This document shows positions 54,141 to 54,388 of a stretch of DNA of 54,388 nucleotides, in pieces. Under the pieces are notes generated by a model, which searched no databases, was not told the DNA's origin, and was given only the letters and a program-made list of their open reading frames with translations. Position numbers and translations under genes: made by a program. Position 1 is the first letter of the stretch. Every line of letters begins with the position of its first letter. The DNA lies in the NCBI GenBank assembly GCA_029339195.1, contig JAPTJF010000426.1, positions 1 to 54,388 on the forward strand, given 5' to 3'. This DNA comes from Micractinium sp. NFX-FRZ. Its lineage: Eukaryota; Chlorophyta; Trebouxiophyceae; Chlorellales; Chlorellaceae.

Positions 54141-54388
54141 CTGCACCCCAAAGGAGGGCCAGCACAATACTAGGGAAGAAGGGAAAGGCTCTGCACAACC
54201 AAGCAAACCAAATTGGCAGGTGGCAGGTTGTGGCAGTGCAGGTGCTTGCCGTCAAATTGACTCAATAATAGCAGTGGTCCTGGCAGGGGACAAGTGCCCC
54301 CCCCCCCCCCCCACTTCAAATTTTTCCTTAGGGGGACCCGAAGTCCGGGGGCGGGCCGCTCTGGCAGCCCTCCTGGAGCATAGATTCG

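Larger units (their letters stand above)
51290..54170. repeat. Direct duplication, units 51290-52170 and 53290-54170
   Basis: Two units of about 880 bases, both covering exons 3-5 and introns of the small chloroplast gene, lie about 2.0 kb apart in the same orientation. Exons are the best conserved parts; introns have diverged patchily. The bases between are not duplicated. Confidence 0.85.

Noticed and set aside
54290..54388. Exon 1-2 of the second chloroplast gene copy
   Set aside because: No similarity to copy 1 exons was found before the window ends.

Overview
The window is nuclear DNA of a green alga, most likely a chlorophyte near Chlorella or Trebouxiophyceae. The clues are high GC, many short exons separated by 150-600 base introns, CAG-rich glutamine and alanine tracts, TGTAA poly(A) signals of the chlorophyte type, plant-type TTTAGGG motifs, chloroplast transit peptides, and plant or eukaryote housekeeping genes (VPS35, TAF12, type II peroxiredoxin, cytochrome P450). 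I see no bacterial, viral, tRNA, rRNA or CRISPR feature. Gene models were built by hand from splice sites, reading phase and family motifs. All complete models keep frame from start to stop.

Layout. 1-793: last exon or exons of a type II peroxiredoxin (+). 2235-14161: two tandem copies of a divergent gene pair. Each pair has a minus-strand coiled-coil protein (2235-3354; 9141-10372) and a plus-strand RAMA-domain protein (3609-8083; 10631-14161). The first RAMA protein also carries an ULTRAPETALA-like SAND domain, which the second has lost. 15030-20325: cytochrome P450 (-), 14 exons. 20822-27148: secreted trypsin-like serine protease with an N-terminal cysteine-rich region (-), 17 exons. 27754-29764: chloroplast rhodanese-domain protein (-). 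31580-34647: membrane protein with a C-terminal MYND zinc finger (+). 35214-46016: retromer subunit VPS35 (-), 29 coding exons. 46387-50816: TFIID subunit TAF12 (+), divergent from VPS35. 51407-52713: small chloroplast-targeted protein (-), with a second, at least partial copy at 53405-54140.

Two patterns run through the window. First, introns repeatedly contain diverged partial copies of the adjacent exon edge, often with the splice site included. I count over twenty such 'exon-edge echoes' in seven different genes. Second, about 10 of some 95 introns begin with GC instead of GT, nearly all in a CAG/GCAAG context.

Functionally the genes are mostly unrelated housekeeping or lineage-specific loci. 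The duplicated divergent pair is the best candidate for an undescribed unit: a putative chromatin reader (RAMA plus SAND) and a coiled-coil partner share a short bidirectional promoter that has been copied as a block.
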